NCBI GenBank assembly: GCA_007258455.2
Contig: VDFB02018296.1
Coordinates: 47,294,102 to 47,358,101 of the forward strand
Length of the DNA stretch: 64,000 nucleotides
Source: Sequoia sempervirens
Taxonomy: Eukaryota; Streptophyta; Pinopsida; Cupressales; Cupressaceae
Reading direction: 5' to 3'
Shown: piece by piece, positions 1 through 12,889 of the stretch
Layout of the letters: the number at the start of each line of letters is the position of its first letter
Position numbering within the stretch: position 1 is the first letter of the stretch
The notes under the pieces: generated by a model
Told to the model about the DNA's origin: nothing
The model's input: the letters and a program-made list of their open reading frames with translations, nothing else
Database searches by the model: none
Made by a program: the position numbers and the translations under genes

Positions 1-5
1 AAGAG

Positions 6-1274
6 TTGAGGAGAAAATTCTATGGAAATTTGCAGAGTAAGGAGGTACCAAGCAAGAAACCAGTGATGAGAAAAGAGAGAAGTGAGATAAAGAAGAAAAA
101 TGCGAAGGAAGAAAAAATAAATGTTCAAAAAGAGATAATAGAGTTGAGGCAAGCCTTGGAAGAAATGGAAAAAAGAATGGATCTTGAGATGCAGTAGTTG
201 TTTGAGAGAGAAAACCAGGAAAATGGTTAACATTGGCCAATAAGGAAGAAGGTTAAGTGGCCTATCAAGAAGATCATTCAGATAAGAATGTAAGAGGGGA
301 AAGTAGAACCATACATTGAAGAATATTTGTTGATGAAGAAAGAGAAAAAGCCACGTGAGAAAGAGGAAAGTCATGAATCACAAGTGAGTTCTAGTAGCAT
401 GTTGGTGAGTGAAAAGAAGTTTGTCCAAATCATAGAGAAGGAAGACAAAGATCCAAAGGTGAGGTCAAGGATGATGTTAATGAGTCAAAATGAGTTCCTA
501 AAGTCCATTATGGAGGACAAGGTGTATTTTGAAATCAAGATAAGTCCTCAAACTATTATGACAACAATTGACATATCTGATTTGCCATGGGAGATCCAAA
601 GCATGTTGAAGGATGGTATAGACATAGTTGTGGATGAGTTTTCACATTCTTTATTCCCAATTCCAAGTATCAATCATTTACATTTGTTTGAAAAGAGTGC
701 ATTTGATTCTAATGTGCAAGTTGAGAAAGGTGAATTGTAGGGTTCAAATTTTTAGTTATTTGAATGTGAGGACAGAGCTTTCCATTTAGACCACCATGGT
801 ACACATTTACCATTTGAGTTTGAAGATGCAAGGAGATTTTTTTTTTCTACTAGGATAGTAGAGAGGGTTGTATATGGGGAAGATAAGGTTGCTTTTTTGG
901 ATTTGCAGACTAAGTTACTTTAGTCAGTTATTGTTATGTTGGAAGGGTTACTAAGAGAGTGTGAGAAGCAAGGAAAAGAAGGCATAACCGGTGATGGTGT
1001 TACACAAATAGTTTCAAAGGACAATGTTGCAATTGTTATAATCCAAGTACAGGAGGAAGTGTATCCTCAATCTGATGGGAAGAATTATCACTTTCATCTG
1101 AAAGTTGTTAAAGCATTGTTGAAAGAAGGATTTAGAGGTGTAGCCGAGGGACATGCTTATTTTAACAAGTTCAAATACCTTTGCCAAATGTTCAAGAAAC
1201 CTAAGGTAAAGATGAAACTAGCATGGGACTATTTCAAAGAAGGTAATGTGCAGGGAAATAAAGACATCAGTTAA
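6..1274 (+). pseudogene. Decayed Ty3/gypsy-like polyprotein fragment
   Basis: One reading frame (position modulo 3 = 0) runs through the whole interval with a few in-frame stops, so it is treated as one broken gene rather than separate small ORFs. The first 64 codons are lysine/glutamate rich and look like a coiled coil (ELRQALEEMEKRMDLE). Around 560-700 the peptide DLPWEIQSMLKDGIDIVVDE followed by PIPSINHLHLF resembles the linker that precedes reverse transcriptase in plant Ty3/gypsy pol (L-P-x-E-I-Q-x-ML-x-x-x-x-DIVVDELP...PP-x-R-x-x-H-x-ID). The expected RT core does not follow; 762-1274 encodes an unrecognised peptide (GTHLPFEFEDARRFFF, then KYLCQMFKKPKVKMKL). The gypsy assignment rests on that one linker and is moderate; the downstream part could be a different element joined by deletion. 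Confidence 0.42.
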
Positions 1275-3602
1275 GAGCTTTCAAGCATAGTTCTTATGTT
1301 GCTACCCTCCATTCAAGTGGAGCTTGAATCTTTCTTCCTTGGAAGTATCGTGTAGGGGCACCTAGGCTTTCATGCCCCAAGAGGGGTAAAATGTTGAAAA
1401 TTTTCTTTACTTGAGTCCATTTCATGCAATAAGGTCTTATAAGACCATTTATTAGGTGTTTGAGTTGATTTGAGTCATTAGGGGGTGAGTTAGTATGTAG
1501 TTGCAAAATATTGTCAAGTTGCCTAAATGTTGTCATAACAACTTTTGCATTTTTTGGTGTCACATGGAAGATTAATAGTTGTAACCTGGAAATTTGTTTG
1601 TAAAAAAATGGAATGTGGTTGGAAATTCCTTAAAAGGTCTTGTATCATTGACCACAAGGTTGGGTTGTTGAGATTTGAAGTTTTGAGCAATGAAAACCCT
1701 ATTTTCTACAATTTTCTGAATGTTCTTTGCTGCTACAAGGAATTATATGGATTGCTAGTACACTATACAGTATGAAATTTGTTTGAAGCATTTAAAGGGA
1801 ACTCTTAACTTCATTTTTTTTTTTGTGTGAGCAATTTTTATGGAGTTTGTGAAAAGATGTTAGCATTTTAGTGAAACTAGTCAGAAACCCTACCCAAGGT
1901 TCCTAGTGGACTTGTAAATTGCATTTCTTTCCATTCCCATAGTAGAAATTCATAAAAATTGGTGGAATGGATTATCATTGTATATATTTTCATTCCTCAA
2001 AATTTTAGATTCCATGGTTTTGGTTGGCGTGTGTTTTGATGATGCCCTAGGTTTGATCTTTTCATGTTTTAGGCCTAGTTGCAAACGAGACAATCAATTT
2101 TTGATCCTATCATTTCAAAGAAACCCCACATTGTTTTAGGATATGTTGAAGAAAATACAAAAGTGTATTCCAAATAGGTCTTACATTTTTAATAGCAAGT
2201 TTACAATGAAAGTTATGACCAAAAAAAAACAAATTGCTTCCCCCATGTTTTAGGCTTTTAAAGCAAGTTGTCAAGAATGATTAAGAATACCCATTTTCAC
2301 CATTTGTATTGAAACCCTAGTTGTGTTGTGTTAATTTTTTTGTGAGCGAGGCCCCCTGCTTTGCATTAGTGACCAACTAGGTTACTCCCTTTCCTATGGA
2401 TTATCTAACCCTAGGAATAACCAAGCTACCCACCTATGCTCAAAATGACATTCTCATAAAATTACTATAAGATAGCAACATATTCCACATTTCACTTATC
2501 ATGCAACATCCATATAGTCTTGATGAACTAAGTATAGTTCTAGTAGCATTAAGGCCATGTAAATTCTAATACAGTATAAATATGTATTACCCTATAAAAG
2601 GGTTTCGCCAATTCAAGACTCAACCATGAATCACACAAGATTATCCCAAACTAGGAAATAAATCAAGTTCATAAAAACAATCTTATCATGCATTCAAAGT
2701 AAATCCTTCCCAAACAAAGGAATTTATAAACAAATAACCTTTCAAACATAAAATAATAGAGGAATAGAAATCAACATGCCTGGGTTTATAGTTCCAACTG
2801 ATAATACTACTTCCCAAATTCAACCTTCACAATCACAATAGATACTCCTTCTAATCCCAACTTATTTCCAAACTCTAGCCTCTTCTCAAAGGAATCTCAA
2901 AAAAATTAAATTCACAAAGACAACTCTCTCTTTCTCGCCAAAAACTCTCAAATTATGCTTACACAAAAAACCACAGTAGACTGATGGATAAGAAAATCAT
3001 AATGAATAATGGTAATAAAGGGTAGAGAGGATACCTCTATATATACCAAAATGTGAGCATCTTAATGCTACAAATAAGCTATTAAATCTGCCACTACTCT
3101 AACAACAAACCAAAAATTCATCGACTTAGCTCATTTGGAATGATATGTGGTTGATTTAAACTTTCAGATTGCAACACATAATAGTCCTCTTATTTTAAAT
3201 TTCATAGAATGGATGAGTCAACTCCTTTCTTGTGACAACATGATTCTTTTACCGAGTCAAGGCACAAAGATGCATTACTATAGGTTTCCTATTTGATTTG
3301 CAAGTCAACTACCCTTACAAACTTTTGCCATCTTTGCATTGACTAAGTCGACATACTTATTTTTAGTTGAGCATGGTTGAAATATCAACAACTTTAATAT
3401 GTTAAAATGCCTCTCTTTAGCACTTAACAAACACAGAAATAATATGCACATTGCATATCGTAACATTACTACTTTATGTGCATTTCATAAGTCTTTTGAT
3501 TTATTCATTTATGCACTTTATGCACAACATTCTGCTTTAGCCATTTTAACATATATGGCAACGCTATAATATTGCGCTATGATTTATTTCAAAGCGCTTT
3601 TA

Positions 3603-3642
<40 letters not shown>

Positions 3643-4600
3643 CTTTTATAATATATACATATATAATTATATTCACATGATTATTAAATGCATTACTTTC
3701 CAATTATATATATATATATATATATATAAACATATATCAAAATAAATATATACATATACATACATATATATGTATATACGTTTACATTAACGTAATTATA
3801 TACATATATATTATGGATATATAATATTATTTAATATCTATACTTAACATATATATTCTCATATTCATCAATTGATGTATATACACGAAGTATATATATC
3901 TCACATTTGTCCAATTGATATTCCTATGCATATGGGTTATCTGTTCATGAGCATGCACATATACGTCTACTTATGTATACTCGTGCACACATATACTCAC
4001 ATATATGAGTTATCGTAGACATGTACATATATATATACATTCTACGTATATACTTCATCGATTATTATATAAACTAGAATACAAAAAAGAACTTATACTT
4101 ATCACAAAGACTTAATCACATATCCCCAAACATGAACATTCAAAGGATTTTAAGCCATATACCAATACAAAACGTATTCAAACCTTGACAAACGATTACT
4201 TACCATTTCCCAAACTATCTTAATTTAACTTAAACCAACTAGGATGTGAGTGTGTGTATGCTCAATTGGCTCATCAAGGGTTACTAGACCAAGTTCTTCT
4301 CCTGAGTGATACTTCCCCTCTCTTTTGAAGGTTTGAATCTGTTCCAGCATCCAACTTAGTGCATCACAACAGTAGTTAGCTAATAACATTACATTCACAT
4401 GCATCGTATATTTTCATCTTCACAACATTATAAAATATCAAATTGAATCAAACATTCATTCATCAAGATTTATATACAAATCACCATATATTAAAGCATT
4501 TTAACCCATCAAGGTAATAATAAATAGGTAACAACACAATGGGGTGTAATATTATTCTTAAGACAAAGATGCAAAGTTTGGACACAAGTTTCCTAACAAT
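1275..4600. other. AT-rich spacer with LTR-like non-coding sequence
   Basis: No convincing coding region. The first ~500 bp directly follows the gypsy-like frame and may be its 3' untranslated region or LTR. A TATAAAAG-type box lies near 2594-2601, in text that looks like an old LTR. From 3600 to about 4080 the sequence is almost pure A/T with several (TA)n runs. ORFs here are short and of spacer composition. Confidence 0.5.
3601..3730. repeat. (TA)n microsatellite tracts
   Basis: Two (TA)n runs, about 3603-3638 and 3706-3728, lie inside a longer A/T-rich stretch that also carries TATACA/TATATG variants to about 4080. Confidence 0.9.
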
Positions 4601-4604
4601 TAAT

Positions 4605-4919
4605 TTATCCACTAAAGAGACAAAGTACTTAGCAACTACTCATACCCATAAGGAAGCAATTTAGATATAGAAGTTGTGTTCAGGTGTTGGGCTAAGTCAA
4701 GGAGCAATGTGGATTGGTTGTGATAGTCAAATTACCATTTGTTTGGCAAAGGATTGGACTTGAATTTCAAGAATAAACAAAGTACATTGATATTTAAAAA
4801 AAAATATTTGTGACATGACAAAGGATGAAAGGGTTGTGTTGAAAAAGTTTGACACTTTGGTGAATGGTGTAAATGCATTGATAAAGCTTGTGAGCATAAA
4901 TAATTTTAGACGATGGTGA
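4605..4919 (+). pseudogene. Ty1/copia RNase H C-terminal remnant
   Basis: A single frame with several stops reads through the diagnostic end of Ty1/copia pol. STKETKYLATTHTHKEAI corresponds to the STxEAEYxAxxxAxKEAxWL block, GCDSQITICLAK to the catalytic CDNxSAIxLAxNP block, and KKFDTLVNGVNALIKLVS to the terminal D-x-x-AD-x-LTK block. The aspartate of CDSQ is kept. In EAI-stop-I-stop-K both stops are TAG, at positions that are usually Trp and Gln. Only the last ~105 codons remain; integrase and RT are not seen upstream. The element probably ended shortly after this point, but no LTR boundary could be placed. Confidence 0.7.
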
Positions 4920-5969
4920 ATTTATGGGTCATAGGCCCCTAGAAGATAGATTTAAAAATTTTGGTGTTCCTTCTCTCTCTCTTTTAGGTATAGGAAAAGT
5001 GGGAAAATATTGGATCTAGTTATCATACACCTTGTAACCCAATGTTTGATTTATTATTTGATTTATATTTAATTATTACACTCTCTTGGAAAAAGACATC
5101 CCACTTTGAGGTAGCACAGTTTGACACATGTACTATAATATATGTTGTGTGTAAGGACTTTTTAGAGCATCTAATACCCATATAAATGTATAAGAGCATC
5201 TTATAACATTTTAAGATGTGTAAGAGATCTTATGATGATCCTATGAGATGCATAAAAGCATATAAGAAGGGGGTTACAATCTTGATAATGACTATTGAGA
5301 AAATTATTATACATATTAAGAAACATCATATAACATATTTAAATGGATATAATCATGTGTCAAAGTTGGGGAGAGGTCATGAAAATTATATGATACATAT
5401 CACATTTTGAAAATAGCTTGGAGATCCACCTTGGAATGGAGCTTTGGAATTTTGACTTGAAATTTTGGTGTCATACCTCTTCATGGTTTTTCTTCTGGTT
5501 TATCATTTATCATTTAATGTTTTTTTGGTTTGCTTATTCTATATATGGGATGCTCGCAATGGATGATTCGTCACTTTTATTTTAAGAAGGTTATGCTGCT
5601 AAAATTTCTCTAAACAATGTCGATGCTTATGCATGAGGGTATATGTTCTTTCATATTGTATTGTATTTTTATTTTTATTGAATAATACAAAAATAAACCA
5701 ACACCTTTGTTATTGATATTTTTCCAAAATAGATTTCCCAAGATAAATTTTGTATTATGTGATTATACTTCTTTGTGTTCTTTATTTCTTTCTTAACTAT
5801 TTTCTTTGTAATTATTTCCTCATAGATCAATATAGGGAGTATTATTGTTATCTAGCTTTCTTTTAGTTAAATCATGACGATAATCAAATCTATTTTAGGA
5901 CAAAGACTTGGGATTGGAACAAATAATTCATAATTAAATCCATAATTTAAATACATTAAATATAAGAAT
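4920..5969. other. Spacer, no gene recognised
   Basis: AT-rich sequence between the copia RNase H remnant and LINE-1. It may contain the 3' LTR of the copia remnant. The only ORF of 60 codons (5216-5410) is low complexity and resembles nothing known to me. Confidence 0.5.
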
Positions 5970-5981
5970 AGCTTGGAATTT
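5970..5981 (+). repeat. Target-site duplication, left copy, of LINE-1
   Basis: AGCTTGGAATTT here is repeated at 12878-12889, directly after the poly(A) tail of LINE-1. The first A could belong to the tail, giving 11 or 12 bp. Duplications of this length are normal for target-primed reverse transcription. Confidence 0.85.
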
Positions 5982-6012
5982 AAACTCTGCCAAATTAATA
6001 AATCAAGCGAAA

Positions 6013-8148
6013 ATGTGCGAAGAGGCGTGCGGAAGGCGGTTTTGCGAAATCCATCGCCAGTCATTTTCGGCCATCCCTACGTTTGCCATGAAGGCAAACA
6101 AAATTGCACTTGAGGGCTCCTCCAATGAAATAGGGAAAGTTTGAACAAATGTCATCATAGAAGATCGGTTCGGCAATAAAAAAACCAGGGCAAAAGACAT
6201 ACGGACCCTCAAAAGCAAAATAGAGTCACAGAAGGGCTAGGGCACAAGAGGCCTTTGGGACAAAACAAATCCAGAAAAAATCAGAGGAATGGGAGGTATG
6301 GGAAAGATCGGTCTCAGTTCTAACCTGAGAGATTGAAAGTAGGGCCCAAGAAAGCAGAAACCTGTAAGGCTGTCGTATTGAAAACTAAGGTAATGGCGCC
6401 GGTTTGGGAACACTTGCATAAATGCGCCTTTTTTTCTCAAATGGTGTGGAAATGGATGCCCAATGAGAAGGATTGCGGATTGGTGGATAGGCATGTTCAG
6501 AGGCAGAGTTAACATCAGATCTCTAGATCATGGCTTCTTTATTATTGAATGCAAAGATAAGTTCGTAAAGAGAGAGATTCTGTATGGGAAGCCACTATTT
6601 TTTGAAGGGCATACATTTTATCTCACGGATTGGGAAGCAAATTTTGACCCGAGCAAACATAGAATCAAAACAATGCCTCGATGGATCAATTTAAGGAACC
6701 TCCCAACCAAATACTAGAACATGGACACCCTAAGCAAGATTGGGGAGGAATGGAGCACATTCATTGGGGTAGACGAAGACTTCCTATCCGACAGGATAGG
6801 GGCGGAGGTGAAGATATGTGTCTCTTGCGATAAGGATACAAAAATCCTAGAAAATCTGGAAATCATAACGGAGAAAGGCAGATGGTGTCTGAAAGGGGAA
6901 ATCTCCACAATGCAACCAGAAGGCAAGTGTGTGTTGGGGCTGGGATACAAAACGTCCTGCTCTAGAGCAGGGGATGAGAACTCAAGCGATCTTAAAAACC
7001 ATAACCAAGGATCAAACCACGATATCAAAAAAACCAAATCATTGGGAAAAACGGAGTCGAAAGGGAAATGGGTGGAAACAACATCACTGGTTCCAATGAC
7101 TTTAATGGACTGCCCTAATAAGAGGAAACTGGGTGTCAGAGAACACAAAGACAAGCAAGATGTTTGGACAACAAATCTGCTTCCAAAAGACAACATGGAT
7201 AAAGTGAAACAAAATGGAGGGGAGCTTATTAAGCTGTTGAAAGATGCATCCAACTTGCAAAGAGACATCAGACTGCAGATCAAGGAAATAACAAATGGAA
7301 ATAATCCTCAAGAAGTCAAGGGGCAGGAAAAGGCTGGTTTGGAAATAATGGCTCAGGGATAGGGGCAAAACTCTTTTGGTTTAAGCCTTGAGGAGGGGGA
7401 GATTTTGGATCAAGTGGCCAAGAATCCGCTTTACCACAATGATTTGAGCTTCTAGGCAATGTCAGAAGAAAACAAGATAGATCAGAGTGCAGAGGTGCTC
7501 TTGGCGACAGACCACACTAGCGAGTCCACAAGGGTGTTAAAAGACCTAAATGAAAATGAAGGTTTTGATTTAACCCTTAGCCCAGATACAAACCTGTACA
7601 TGAAGGCTACTATATGGGAGCATTCCATAGAAGAAGTAAAGGAGACAAAGAAGAATGAAAATGTAGCCTTAGGAAAAGACCAAAGGAAAGAAAAAGTAGG
7701 GGAATAGATAGAAGGGATAAGGATGGGCTCGGATGACATGAACATGGAAGAGGAGGAGCTCTCGAAGGTAGACATAATATGTGATCTCCTTGGGATCTCA
7801 GGGGGGGCTATAAGGAACTTCAAAGTTGGGGCAACTCCAAACACAGAAAAGGAGGAAAAAAGAAAAGCTCTTATCCAAGAAATTTTGGAAGAAGGTGAGA
7901 TGGAGAACCAGGAAAATGAGCTCCTATTCTCAAGGAACAGATCTTCCCTGGAGGAGTAGGACAAGCTAGGCATCCAACAAATCTCCTCCACCAAAATGAA
8001 ACCTGATTTTGAGAAGAGCTTAAGCAAGAAAGTCAGAAGGAAATCACTAACTGAGCTAAGGATCAAGGATGGTAAAGCTGAAGGGCAGCTTAAGATAACA
8101 TCTCTACTGGAAGCAGGGAAGGGAAGCCCCCTTCCCAAGGAGCCATGA
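6013..8148 (+). pseudogene. LINE-1 ORF1 (DUF4283-type nucleic-acid-binding protein), broken
   Basis: The frame opens at ATG 6013, 31 bp inside the element, and is followed in the same phase for about 712 codons to TGA 8146-8148. The block at 6463-6760 matches the plant LINE ORF1 DUF4283 pattern: WWIGMFRGRVNIRSLDHGFF, then GKPLFFEGHTFYLTDWEANF, PRWINLRNLPTKY and SKIGE. The C-terminal half is acidic, with no obvious CCHC knuckle. Internal stops are TAG at 6238, 6340, 6715, 7360, 7453, 7705 and 7957; TGA at 6142, 6334 and 6379; TAA at 6391. The TAG at 6715 sits where the family has Trp (LP-x-x-YW). In related LINEs ORF1 binds the element RNA. Its last codon overlaps the ORF2 start. Confidence 0.85.
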
Positions 8149-11100
8149 TGCTCCTATCATGGAATGTTAGGGGCCTTAATGCCCCTAACAAAAGATGCTT
8201 GGTCAAGCGGAGGGTTGGCTTGACCAAGGCTGAAATAGTTTTAATCCAAGAAACCAAACTAGGCAAAGGAGAGGTGGAGGCTTTCGTAAAAAGTTTCAAT
8301 AATTGGAATGTGGAGGCAGTCCAATTGGTAGGTGCCTTTGGAGGGTTGGAAATTTTCTGGAACTCAACTCTGGTTAATTTTGAGGTGTTAGGGGCAGGAA
8401 ACCACTGGATTGGAGGTATAATTAAGAGTCTGGTCTCCAACATGTAGTTCCTATTAATTAATGTATACGGTCCAATCTCCTGCTTCAACAAAAGAGTTCT
8501 TTGGGATGAGTTGGACACTTTCATGGAAGTGAATGTATTCCCTCACAAAATTATAGCAGGTGATTTTAATGCTATCCTACGAAGCTAGGACAAGAAAGGG
8601 GGTTCACTCAGACTGGGATAGTCACAAAAGGATTTCAGCGACTGGGTCATAAGAAACAACTTGCTCGAGGTTGATCTTGGAGGAAAGGTTTTCACATGGA
8701 ACAATAGATGACTTGGCTACAACAACATTGCTGAAAGGTTGGACAGGTATTTCTTTGGGGGAGACTTAACAACCTTTCCTTATTCCATGGATGGCACCAT
8801 CCTTCCTTGCTCTAGATCAGATCACTATCCCATCAGATTAGTCATAAACGGGGATGAGAAACCAGCAAGGCCTCCATTTAAATTTGAGAAGATGTGGACC
8901 AAGGATGAGAATTTTTTGAGCCTGATACAAACTTGGTGGAATGAAGAGCAGTTTGAAGGGTCGAAGTTGTTTTGTTTTGTCTCAAAGCTAAAATAGGTAA
9001 AGAGCAGATTGCTGACATGGAACAAGGAACATTTTAAGAATATCTTTCACAGTAAAATCAGAATTGAAGAAGAGTTGAACGCACTCAATGAGGAAGTCAT
9101 TAAAAGTGGCATGACACAGGGAAGCTTTCTCAAAGAAAAAGACTTGATAGTAGATTATGAAGATCTTTTAATGAAAGAAGAAATATTGTGGAAGCAAAAA
9201 TCTAGAGAAAATTGGATTGATGCAGGGGATAGGAACATGAAGTATTTCCACAATATTACAAAACAACGGAGAGCCATAAATAACATCACAAGATTGGAGA
9301 AAGTTAATGGCCTTCCAATAGAGAATCCCAAGGAAATCAGGGATGAGATACTAAATTTTTACCAGGCTCTTTTAAACAATTGGGAGGGCTCAAATCTTTT
9401 GGTCCAATAAAGCCTTTTGCAGCATATTCCCCACATTATCAGTGAAGGACATAACAAGGCTCTCAATGCAAGAATCACCCAAGCCGAAGTTGAAACAACA
9501 ATCAAGCAACTCCACCTAGATAAGGCTCCAAGACCAGACGGTTTTCTTGCTGGTTTTTTTCAGAAGTGTTGGACTATCTTTGGATCAGAATTAACAGAAG
9601 CCCTTGAAGCAGCAAGAAATTATGGGAGGTTGCTAAGAGAAGTAAATAACACTTTCCTCGTTCTCATCCCCAAAAAGGAGAAGGCTACAAAATTGGAGGA
9701 CTTTAGGCAAATTTCCCTATGCAACACCCTCTACAAGATCTTGTCTAAGGTACTGGAAAATAGGCTCAAAACATTGTTACCCAACATTACCTCGGAAGAA
9801 CAAACCGGATTCGTCCCTGGGAGATCAATCCTAAACAATGTCATCATAGCCAAAGAAGTGATACATACCTTGTAGAATACTAGTGAGGCTGGGATGTTGA
9901 TTAAACTGGACATCCAGAAAGCCTATGACAAGGTAGATTGGCACTTCTTTTGTATGGTTTTGGAAGATTTTGGATTCAATAATCAATGGGTTAATTGGAT
10001 CTTTGAGTGCATTTCGGGCCCCAGGTATTCTATCTTTGTTAACGGTTCACTAGAAGGATTTTTTGAAGCCTCAAGAGGACTGAGGTAGGGAGATCCAATC
10101 TCCCCTTTCTTGTACATTCTAATGGAAAAAGCACTAGGGAGGGCTCTTAAGAGCATATAATCTGCTGGGCACCTAGCTGGAATAACAGTTGGAAGAAATA
10201 ACTGTCACTCACTAACAGTTCATAGACGACACCATGCTCTTTGGAGTTGCAAAGAGGAAAGAAGCCCGACAATTCCTAAAAGTGCTTTCATTGTATGCCA
10301 AGGCCTCAGGTCAAGAAGTCAATTAGGATAAATCAAAGATATTCTTCTTTTCAACCCCCCTAAGGGAAGAAATGGAAATACTAAACATCTTGAAATTCAA
10401 AAAAGGAAAATTTCCATGCACCTATCTTGGTCTACCCATTGATAAAGGGCCGAGAAATTCCAAATTATGGGATCCTCTGAATGATAGATTGGACAAAAGA
10501 ATAAAATCTTGGAAAGGTCGTTGGCTTTCCTAGGTTGGGAGGTTAGTGATGTTGAAAACAGTGGTTTCTTCTCTGCCCATTTATCTCTTGTCTTACCTAG
10601 CCCTTACATCTGGAGCAAACACGAACATCATCCATAAGATGAGAAGATTCTTTTGGCAAGGCATGGCTGAAAAGGACAGGATGGCTCTCATCTCTTGGGA
10701 GAAGATATGCAAACCCAAAGAACATGGTGGGGTCGGACTTAGGGATCAAAGATGGAAAAATAAAGCACTTGGCGCCAAATTGGTTTGGAAAATTCTCAAT
10801 GAACCATAATTAAAGTGGGTAAGGATACTGCAAACAAAATACCTCACTACCAATGATCTAGCTGAGATAGTCAAGATTGCTAATCCTCCTAAGGGGTCGT
10901 GGGTTTGGAACTTTTTGCTGAATTGCAGACCTATTATTGCTGACCATGTGTCTTGGGACAGATATGGAGGGGAAACAACACTTTTCTGGGAGGACTACTT
11001 GGGAGGACACCCGAGCTTAGACAATAAACTAAAAATAGAGCAGATCAAAACATACCTTAAGCAGCATTGGGGCTGCAGGGTCAGGGATTATGTGGTCTTC

Positions 11101-12348
11101 TTCTAGAATAACCCATCCCTAGGCTGGAGATGGAAAGATATATCAGAATTACTGCTGCCAAGGGAAGAGGTTGCCTTACTATCTGAGGAGATCAAACAAA
11201 GAAAGTTAGTCTTCAGAAGTGGTGAAGACAAATTGATATGGGCAGAGTTGAAGAATGGCCTCTATAACGCCAAGGATGGGTATAGAATTGCTGCTGGATT
11301 AGACCTTGTGGCAAAGTCAGATAACCCCATTCACTTAATCTAGAACAAACATTGTGTGCCCAAAGTTGGGATCTTTGCTTGGGCTGCCACTCAGAAGAAA
11401 ATTTTGACAGCAGAAAGGTTTAGAAAATTAGGCTTTGATGGTCCATCTTTGTGTGTGTTATGCAAAAAGGACGAAGAGAGTGTGGATCACCTGCTGCTTA
11501 GCTGTCCCTTCTCTCAACAGTGTTGGTGGTGGCTGTGCACAAAATTGGGATGGATAACAACACTCCCAAATGACATCATGAGCCTTTTTAAGGGGTGGCC
11601 AATTAGACCTTTGACCGGCCTCACAAGTAGCATTTGGGTTATCTATCCCTCCCTCCTTATTTGGGAGATCTGGAAGGAACAGAATAGGTGGATCTTTGAT
11701 GACAAGGAAATGGGTATTGATTCCTTTACAAATAAGGTGGAGGCAACAATTGTGGAGGTGGTAAACAATAGAATCAACACATGGTCAACCCAGACTACCA
11801 AATTCTCAGAATGGGATGGGAAGATGAGATTTAGATGGCATGGGATCCGAATCCCTCCTCACATTGGGAAAGGAGAAAAAGCTTCCCTCAGTGAACATAG
11901 GAATGTAAAATGGCAACTTCCCTCATATGGATGGTTCAAGTTGAACTTTGATGGTGCCTCGAGGAGAAATCCTGGGCCCTCTGGTGTCGGGTGTGCTATT
12001 AGGATGTGGAACGGTGACTTTGTTGGCAGACTAGCCATCCCTCTGGACGAAGCCACAAACAACGTTGCAGAATTCAACGCTCTAATCCATGGACTTCTAC
12101 TATTCAGGGATCTTGAGTTAGGGAAAGTAGAGATTGAGGGTGACTCTGCCTTAGTAGTTAACGCCATAAGAATGGGATCAATCCCCAATTGGAAATTGAA
12201 GGCAATGTTGGAGAGGGCGTTGGATCTATTGAAAAGCTTTGAGGCTTTTACAATTAACCACATCTTTAGAGAAGTAAACAGTGAAGTGGATGAGCTAGAA
12301 AATTGGGCTGCGGATGGGATTGTGTTTGGTTCCATTGGACCAGGATAG
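8145..12348 (+). pseudogene. LINE-1 ORF2 (endonuclease / reverse transcriptase / RNase H), broken
   Basis: ATG 8145 opens about 1400 codons. The apurinic-like endonuclease shows LLSWNVRGLNAPNK, LIQETKLG, INVYGP, GDFNAIL and SDHYPIRL, so its key E, D/N and SDH residues survive. RT shows NTFLVLIPKKE, LCNTLYKILSKVLENRLK, LIKLDIQKAYDKVDW and GDPISPFLYI; the Gln that normally precedes GDP is TAG. The catalytic motif reads FIDDTMLFG (usually FADD). A frameshift lies at about 10205-10216, from phase 0 to phase 1. The zf-RVT region has VPKVGIFAWAA and CVLCKKDEESVDHLLLSCPF. RNase H (about 11930-12330) has FDGASRRNPGP, NNVAEFNAL, EGDSALVV and SEVDELENWA. Stops: TAG at 8445, 8586, 8619, 8994, 9873, 10086, 10324, 10531, 11104 and 11341; TAA at 9408, 10158 and 10807; TGA at 8709. 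The last ~330 codons are uninterrupted. Confidence 0.93.
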
Positions 12349-12864
12349 CATTAAGGGAGTCTTGGGACTTCTGGGCGACCTTCATTTCGTAGTTGAAGTC
12401 ACACTTTTTTGGATATATGGGTGACTGGCCTTACCAGAGGGAGAAACTATGTGCTCGATTGGAGAATAAGGAGTGCGATTGTAAATTCTCTCAGTACGAA
12501 TAAACAAGACAGCTATTGTACATGCTCTTATTGCAGGTAAAGGTGTGTCTTAGGCAGATTTAGAATTCAGGGGAATTCAGTTTCAGTTTCAAGGTTCGGG
12601 TATGCTCTTAACACATCTTTGTGAGCTGCTGAAGATCAACACTAACTCAAACAGATCTGGAATGAGTGGATGCATTATATGCCTTCATTTGCATTCTGAG
12701 TAGCTAATTTGGCCATTGAGGCAATGGAGGATCGGGTCATAAAATAAGTTTTTTTCATGGTTGTGGTCTGCAGATCCAAGCTCGGATCTCTTTAAGATCT
12801 AATGTAAGTTTTATTGAATAAAGCAATATAATTTCCTTCGCAGCTCTGCTGCGTGTTACCAAGC

Positions 12865-12878
12865 AAAAAAAAAAAAAA
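12865..12878 (+). other. Poly(A) tail of LINE-1
   Basis: Fourteen A residues close the element, about 45 bp after an AATAAA polyadenylation signal, and are followed at once by the right target-site duplication. Confidence 0.9.
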
Positions 12879-12889
12879 GCTTGGAATTT
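12878..12889 (+). repeat. Target-site duplication, right copy, of LINE-1
   Basis: AGCTTGGAATTT, identical to 5970-5981; the first A overlaps the poly(A) tail. Confidence 0.85.

Larger units (their letters stand above)
5982..12878 (+). mobile_element. LINE-1: full-length plant L1-type LINE, inactive
   Basis: A 6.9-kb non-LTR retrotransposon bounded by a 12-bp target-site duplication and ending in a 14-A tail (12865-12878). It carries a short 5' leader, ORF1 (6013-8148) and ORF2 (8145-12348), then a ~520-bp 3' UTR with AATAAA near 12818. All expected plant LINE domains are present in order: DUF4283-like ORF1, endonuclease, reverse transcriptase, zf-RVT region and RNase H. Both ORFs are interrupted by many stops (25 internal in total) and ORF2 has one frameshift, so it cannot be autonomous. 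An intact 5' end is uncommon, since most LINE copies are 5'-truncated. Confidence 0.92.

Noticed and set aside
6003..8138. Minus-strand ORFs of 71-218 codons (for example 7482-8138)
   Set aside because: Shadows of LINE-1 ORF1; the plus strand carries the recognisable domains.
11859..12335. Minus-strand ORF of 158 codons
   Set aside because: Antisense of the RNase H domain of LINE-1; no independent motif.
6013..12348. TAG as a reassigned or read-through codon
   Set aside because: Frameshifts and other stops accompany the TAGs, the elements are plainly decayed, and nuclear plant genes use the standard code; C-to-T decay explains it.
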